Below are positions 59,445 through 64,000 of a DNA stretch of 64,000 nucleotides, piece by piece. Under the pieces are notes generated by a model. It did no database searches. It was not told the DNA's origin and was given only the letters and a program-made list of their open reading frames with translations. The first letter of the stretch is position 1. Each line of letters opens with the position of its first letter. The position numbers and the translations under genes were made by a program. Source of the stretch: Allium sativum (taxonomy: Eukaryota > Streptophyta > Magnoliopsida > Asparagales > Amaryllidaceae); the NCBI GenBank assembly GCA_030737875.1, contig CM060909.1, positions 394,143,065 through 394,207,064 of the forward strand, written 5' to 3'.

Positions 59445-62400
59445 TGTAACACCCCACCTCCGTTAAGGTCACTCACAAAGGGAATGCCTTAACTTTGGTG
59501 GAGCATTTTAGTAAACAGAACAGAAACTTACAAGACAGATAAAACAGTACTTGAAAATTTTATAACTTTATTTCAACAGAAGCTTGGTTACATCCTTTCA
59601 AATCACAATATCAGAATTCAAGTACAAAATATCAGTCTTGTATAAAAGCCTTCAGAATGCATAGTTTAAAATTATAATCCCCACAGAAGAAGACAAGCCA
59701 TACTTTAAGCACTGCAAGCGGAAGAAATCTAGATCAAGCTAGAGTATTCCCTTCTACAAAACCTGGTGGGAAACAGAAGAAAGGAGGCGAAACAACAAGG
59801 GTCAGACAAAAAGTCTGGCAAGTCCAGTGATTTTCAGTTATGAACAGATAATAATAACATGACATGAACATAAAACTGGATGAGAGATAACTGTAACCGG
59901 TGTAGCAGATATAACAGAAGAACAGAATGATATAAGCTATTGTTTTATACTTCTCTGCACTAATACTAGTATAACAGAATTAGGTGTCACCCTAATGTCT
60001 AAACTGAAACAGAAACGGGTACAAAATAATTTAACAGAAAAAAAATGCTAATAATGGGCCTTTACTACCTGATCAGAAACAGATTAATCCCTACGGAAAC
60101 AGAATGTAGAATTAGGTGTACACTAGTAATGGGCCTTTACCACCCGAATAGATGGTACCACGCAGAAACAGACAGGTGTTACCACCCAACAGAAACAGAC
60201 GGTACCAACAGAAACAGACAAAACTAAGTGTACCCTAAAACCCTACCCCAAGCGATCGGCTCCCTAATACATAAATATCATGTGTCGGCCCCACAGTAGG
60301 GTGTATCACTCCCTAAAGTGACAACCAATTGGCACAGACCTATTTACAGATGTCACGGCGTCTTACATCCTCAGAAGCAGACCGGGATCCATGCATGCAC
60401 ATGACCCGGTTGGAACGCACCATCAACACCCCCCGCCATTATCAGAATGAACCGCTTATAATTAGTTCAGTAAGCGTGCCCGGACCCTACCTACTGTTGG
60501 GTCAAAGTTTTGATACCAGAAAGGGTTACTGACTAATATGGGTCCCAAACAACATATGACACAAGTAATTCCCCTCCTAACCTGTGTCCCCAGACTAACA
60601 GATTTCAGTTTAACTTGTTTACAAGTTCAGACATACAGAATTCAGATCAACTAGTTCATAGATCAGAAAATCAAGTCAAAAGGTTATCAGATTAACGGAT
60701 CAGATATACAGATTTGTCTAACTTTGTAATTGGGCCTACGGATTCACGAAACGGGTTTATCAGATTCATTGGTCCAATTGGTTTAACCTTACCCAACACG
60801 TTTTAGACATCATATTTATCTCAGATTTTCATTAATTAATTATTAATGCCCAGACCTCTCACATTAGACTGACAGTTTGCGGCTACTGGTTAGGCCGGTT
60901 GCTTTTGCGCAGGTTTCTGTCGCAAACTGAGAATAACCTCAGGTTTCAAGCACGTTATGACTAACTTATCACATTAGAACCTATTATTTGCGGCCACTGG
61001 AATATGCCGGGCGGTTCCGGGCAGAATTACGCCGCAAACTCATTCTAACCTCGAGTTAGCCATGTTTATCTTTGCGGCCAATTAATTAATGATTTACCAT
61101 TTATACCTATGCCTAATATACATGTCAATTATTCATAACTATAGCCAATTTAGATTATGTCAATAGCGGACTAATTATACCAACTCAACATATATAGCAG
61201 ATAATAGATTTTTCAGATTAGGCGACTTAACGGATTTAGCAGATTAAGCAAACTAGCAGATTTAGCATTTTCAACAGACTTAGCAGATGACAGATTTGGC
61301 AGATGAACAAATCTAGCAGACTAGGCAGTAGAGCAGAACTAGCAGATTAAGCAATATAACAGAACTAGCAGATTAAGCAATATAACAAAACTAGCAAATT
61401 AGGCAAATATAACAGATTTAATAATTTCTTAAAGTTTAACAAACATATCTTTCCTAATTATAAATCTTGCCTAAGTTCGCAAGCATAAATAATAGTCTTG
61501 ATTCACAATATTATCATATACCCCATGTTTGTATTAAATTTACATAGCACAGATTATGGTCATAAATTTACCATATATCATATGTTTCAATTTTTATTAA
61601 ACTTGCATAGTACAGAAGATCCCTATATAAATTATACCAAATATAGCCATCGATTACTATGCATATCATATATCCCAAAGATCCCTTACTTAGGTGTTTA
61701 TTTACATTAATAGATACACTACTCTCATGTAAATCTTTATGCCTAAGCCTATTCTCTTTATCTCAAATCATATGTTCAATACAATTATATTATAAATATA
61801 ACATGTCCAGTCATATGTCTCAGATTTTGTTCTAGCTACAGTCCATGTTCTTTCCTCAAATCAGTCACCTATTGGTCATGCCCAATTCATGCATCATTCA
61901 TTTTATTGTCCCAAACATTTTAGCGTATGTTAATCTCTTATGAGATTGGCTCAGGCTCGTAGTAGCCTGGCTATAGAACAGAAAGAAGAAGAGATACAGA
62001 ATAAAATAGATCAGAACAGAACATACACAGTCTCAAATTCAGATTTACAATCATGTCACAATTATGATTAAAGTTTATGTCGGAAAATAACTTCACTTGC
62101 CTTAGTTGGATTAAAGAAAGATCTTTAATTGTTGTAGAATCGTTGCAGAAGCTTTAATCTCTAATTTGAATTGAGTTGCTTAGGTTGATGTTGATTAGCT
62201 TCTAGTTTTGATTCCAGCAGAGTAGCGACGCAATTTTTATTTTTATTTAGAACGGAGGCAGAGAAGAAGCAGAATAGAATTGTGTGTAGAGAAGGCTAGG
62301 TCTTAGGTTGTTTTTATAGGTGTAGCAATTCATTTCAGCCATCAGATTAACCCTAAAACCAATCCAAACCATCAAAAATCGTCCCTGGGCTTCAAAAACG

Positions 62401-62861
62401 TGTTCTGGACCGAAATAGGCCGACCAGGTCGACCTGTAGGGGGGTCGACACTATAGTCGACCCCCATGGGGAGGCCGACTCCCTGGACGACCCCCTGGTC
62501 GACCTGGACCCAGGTCGACCGCCTGGTCGACCTGCCCAGTTCTGTGCTGACCGAAACCTTCTGAATCTTCTACAGGCCATAACTTCTTCATCCGGACTCC
62601 GATTTTCGAAAACTCGGACTCTATTGCATGTAAAATTTCGAGAGGAACGCAATGGTGATGTCCATTTTACCTAATTCCTGATTCTTAAATTAATTATCCT
62701 CATTTTACTATCTTTTTCGTTACACACACCGTTATCGAACTAATTTTTCTTCTCTTTCATGTATTAATTAATTCTTCTTATGCATCACCATTATTTACCT
62801 ATCATAAGCATATTTTCATATATTTTATTTTTAATTATACTTAAAAATGCGGGGTGTTACA
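59445..62861 (-). repeat. 5' LTR of element B
   Basis: Near-identical to 54290-57697, starting TGTAACACCCCACCTCC and ending GCGGGGTGTTACA. Its first stem-loop (60864-60937) has a damaged arm (GAGAATAA for GAGTCTAA), while the second (60973-61048) is kept. Confidence 0.93.
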
Positions 62862-64000
62862 CCTGTACATCATCTTAAAATTTCTATCTTGTACTTAAAA
62901 CATCAGAGTACAATAATAAAAGAAGCATAATCCCCAAACAAAAACATAGCCATAGTAGAAAGGATAGAGCTCGAGGAATACATCTAAGCAGCTTAAGCAG
63001 AATGAAAGCAGAATCCTGGTCAAGCGAGAGTATTCCCACCCTGAGAACCTGGGGGGGAACGGAATAGAAAGAAGAGGAAACAAAATGGATCAGACATAAA
63101 GTCTGGCAAGTCCAGTTACTTTTAGCATAAAAATAAGTAAAAGTATCATGATAGGCATATAAAGTGGATAAGAGGATAACATCGTAAAAGGCAGGTATAA
63201 CAAGGTAAACAGGACAAACATGATAGGGTATATCGCACTTCTCTAATGATTTTCTGCACCAATTCTAGTGTCTTTTTAACAAGATGATCCCCAACAAGTA
63301 TAAGATGGTAGACTTAGGTGTACTTCCAGTGAGAGGTTTTCACCCCACACAATCAACAAGCAACCCAACATACCGGAGTTACCCATAAGGGTATTAACGG
63401 GCTCCCCAACATATCGGAGTCTAGATGTACCCTAATTACTACCCTAATCGATCGGCTCCCTACTCCATAGACACCTTGTGTTGGCCCCACGGTAGGGTGT
63501 ATCACTCCCAAAAGTGGCAAACCTTCGTTTTTAGGATATGCACAACCATATCTACAGGTGTCACGGTGTCTAAACCTCCTCTGTCGTATCCATGCGCGCA
63601 CACGGACCCATCGGAATGCGTCGCCCACACCGTCCCTTATGTTTGGATCTCTTACAATCAACCCAGTAAGTGTGCCGTAACTCCGACCTAGTTCGGAGTA
63701 CTCGTTTGATACCTATATAAGGGTTACTGACTGAAATGGGTCCCAAACACAAGATGATACAAGCTTCCCCTTACACTTGCATCTCCACTAGGTTTTCCAC
63801 AGGTTATGCCATACCAGAGTAAAAGATTGCATAACTGCACAGGTTAAGTTTGTGGGCCTATATATATAAATATTACCCACCAACCCACTGTTTCAAACAA
63901 GTTTACTTAACCCCCACTCAAGTTATACGTTCATACAATCCCTATGGATTCAACTAGGTTAAGTATTCCAATTCATTACCATATTCATTTATGGTTATAA

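Larger units (their letters stand above)
54290..62861 (-). mobile_element. Young non-autonomous Tekay derivative (element B)
   Basis: The LTRs are 3408 bp (54290-57697) and 3417 bp (59445-62861). The internal region is 1747 bp (57698-59444). Perfect TSDs CCTGT lie at 54285-54289 and 62862-62866. The primer site and polypurine tract show minus orientation. The interior keeps the start of gag, a zinc-knuckle stretch, part of the protease region and the 3' untranslated end, all alignable to element C. Most of gag, the RT, RNase H and integrase are deleted. The LTRs appear only 1-2% different by eye, so this is the youngest LTR element here and must have used enzymes supplied in trans. Confidence 0.95.
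32206..64000 (-). mobile_element. Del/Tekay-like chromovirus (element C), truncated by window
   Basis: Its left (3') LTR is 32206-49020, the internal region 49021-54079 and the right (5') LTR 54080 to beyond 64000. Orientation is minus, shown by the polypurine tract beside 49020, the primer site at 54066-54077 and the gag-pol direction. Without nested insertions the left LTR is about 2.48 kb. The LTR starts TGCGACACCCC or TGTGACACCCC and ends GGGGTGCTACG. It inserted in the Tat pol. The left flank 5-mer is TTCCT, but its partner lies outside the window. Nested inside are a CACTA element, a LINE and element B. The pol reading frame has lost key catalytic residues. Confidence 0.9.
54080..64000 (-). 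repeat. 5' LTR of element C, split by element B
   Basis: It starts TGTGACACCCCACGTCC at 54080, is interrupted after 54289 by element B and resumes at 62862 after the CCTGT duplication. It runs to the window end, where it still matches the left LTR (63920-64000 against 39770-39845). It holds the empty CACTA target site at 63111-63129. Confidence 0.9.

Overview
The window is intergenic heterochromatin of a flowering plant with a large, repeat-rich genome. Supporting signs are Ty3/gypsy LTR retrotransposons primed by initiator-methionine tRNA, a Tat-lineage pol with an extra RNase H, a Del/Tekay-type chromovirus with a chromodomain, an L1-like LINE, CACTA transposons, GT-AG introns and AT-rich sequence. 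I see no intact host gene, rRNA, tRNA or CRISPR array. The species cannot be named from the sequence. Nearly all of the 64 kb is nested mobile elements, and most insertion boundaries can be fixed from target-site duplications (TSDs). LAYOUT. 1-4029: part of a very long LTR (family A, minus strand), inserted in another LTR (family D, 4030-6267, minus). 6268-7740: decayed CACTA (TNP2-type) transposase on the plus strand. 8168-28925: pieces of one plus-strand, intron-bearing accessory gene, interrupted by a 4.2-kb solo LTR (family E, 10410-14610, TSD CCCTT) and a complete 13.1-kb non-autonomous element (family A, 14684-27762, TSD AGCAC) with ~6-kb LTRs and only 1.05 kb between them. 30134-32205: 3' part of a minus-strand Tat-type pol (RNase H, second RNase H, integrase). 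The accessory gene lies downstream of it in antisense, an arrangement known in Tat-lineage elements. 32206-64000: a Del/Tekay chromovirus (element C, minus) that cuts the Tat element and runs out of the window. NESTING IN C. The left LTR of C holds a 6.7-kb CACTA element (32668-39360, TSD TTT) and a 7.6-kb LINE (40860-48486, TSD 17 bp). Its decayed gag-pol is at 49584-53900. Its right LTR holds a young 8.6-kb pol-less relative (element B, 54290-62861, TSD CCTGT). The most unusual gene is LINE ORF1 (40883-44131): instead of the usual plant L1 RNA-binding domain it carries an AlkB-type 2-oxoglutarate/Fe(II) dioxygenase domain between two pairs of CCHC zinc knuckles. The HxD, H and RxNxTxR motifs are kept. 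ORF1 ends in an ATGA overlap with ORF2 (endonuclease, reverse transcriptase, zinc finger). A second noteworthy signal is a duplicated 73-75 bp stem-loop with compensatory arm changes in three LTR families (B, C, E). The same LTRs have GTCGAC-palindrome clusters just upstream of their TATA boxes.
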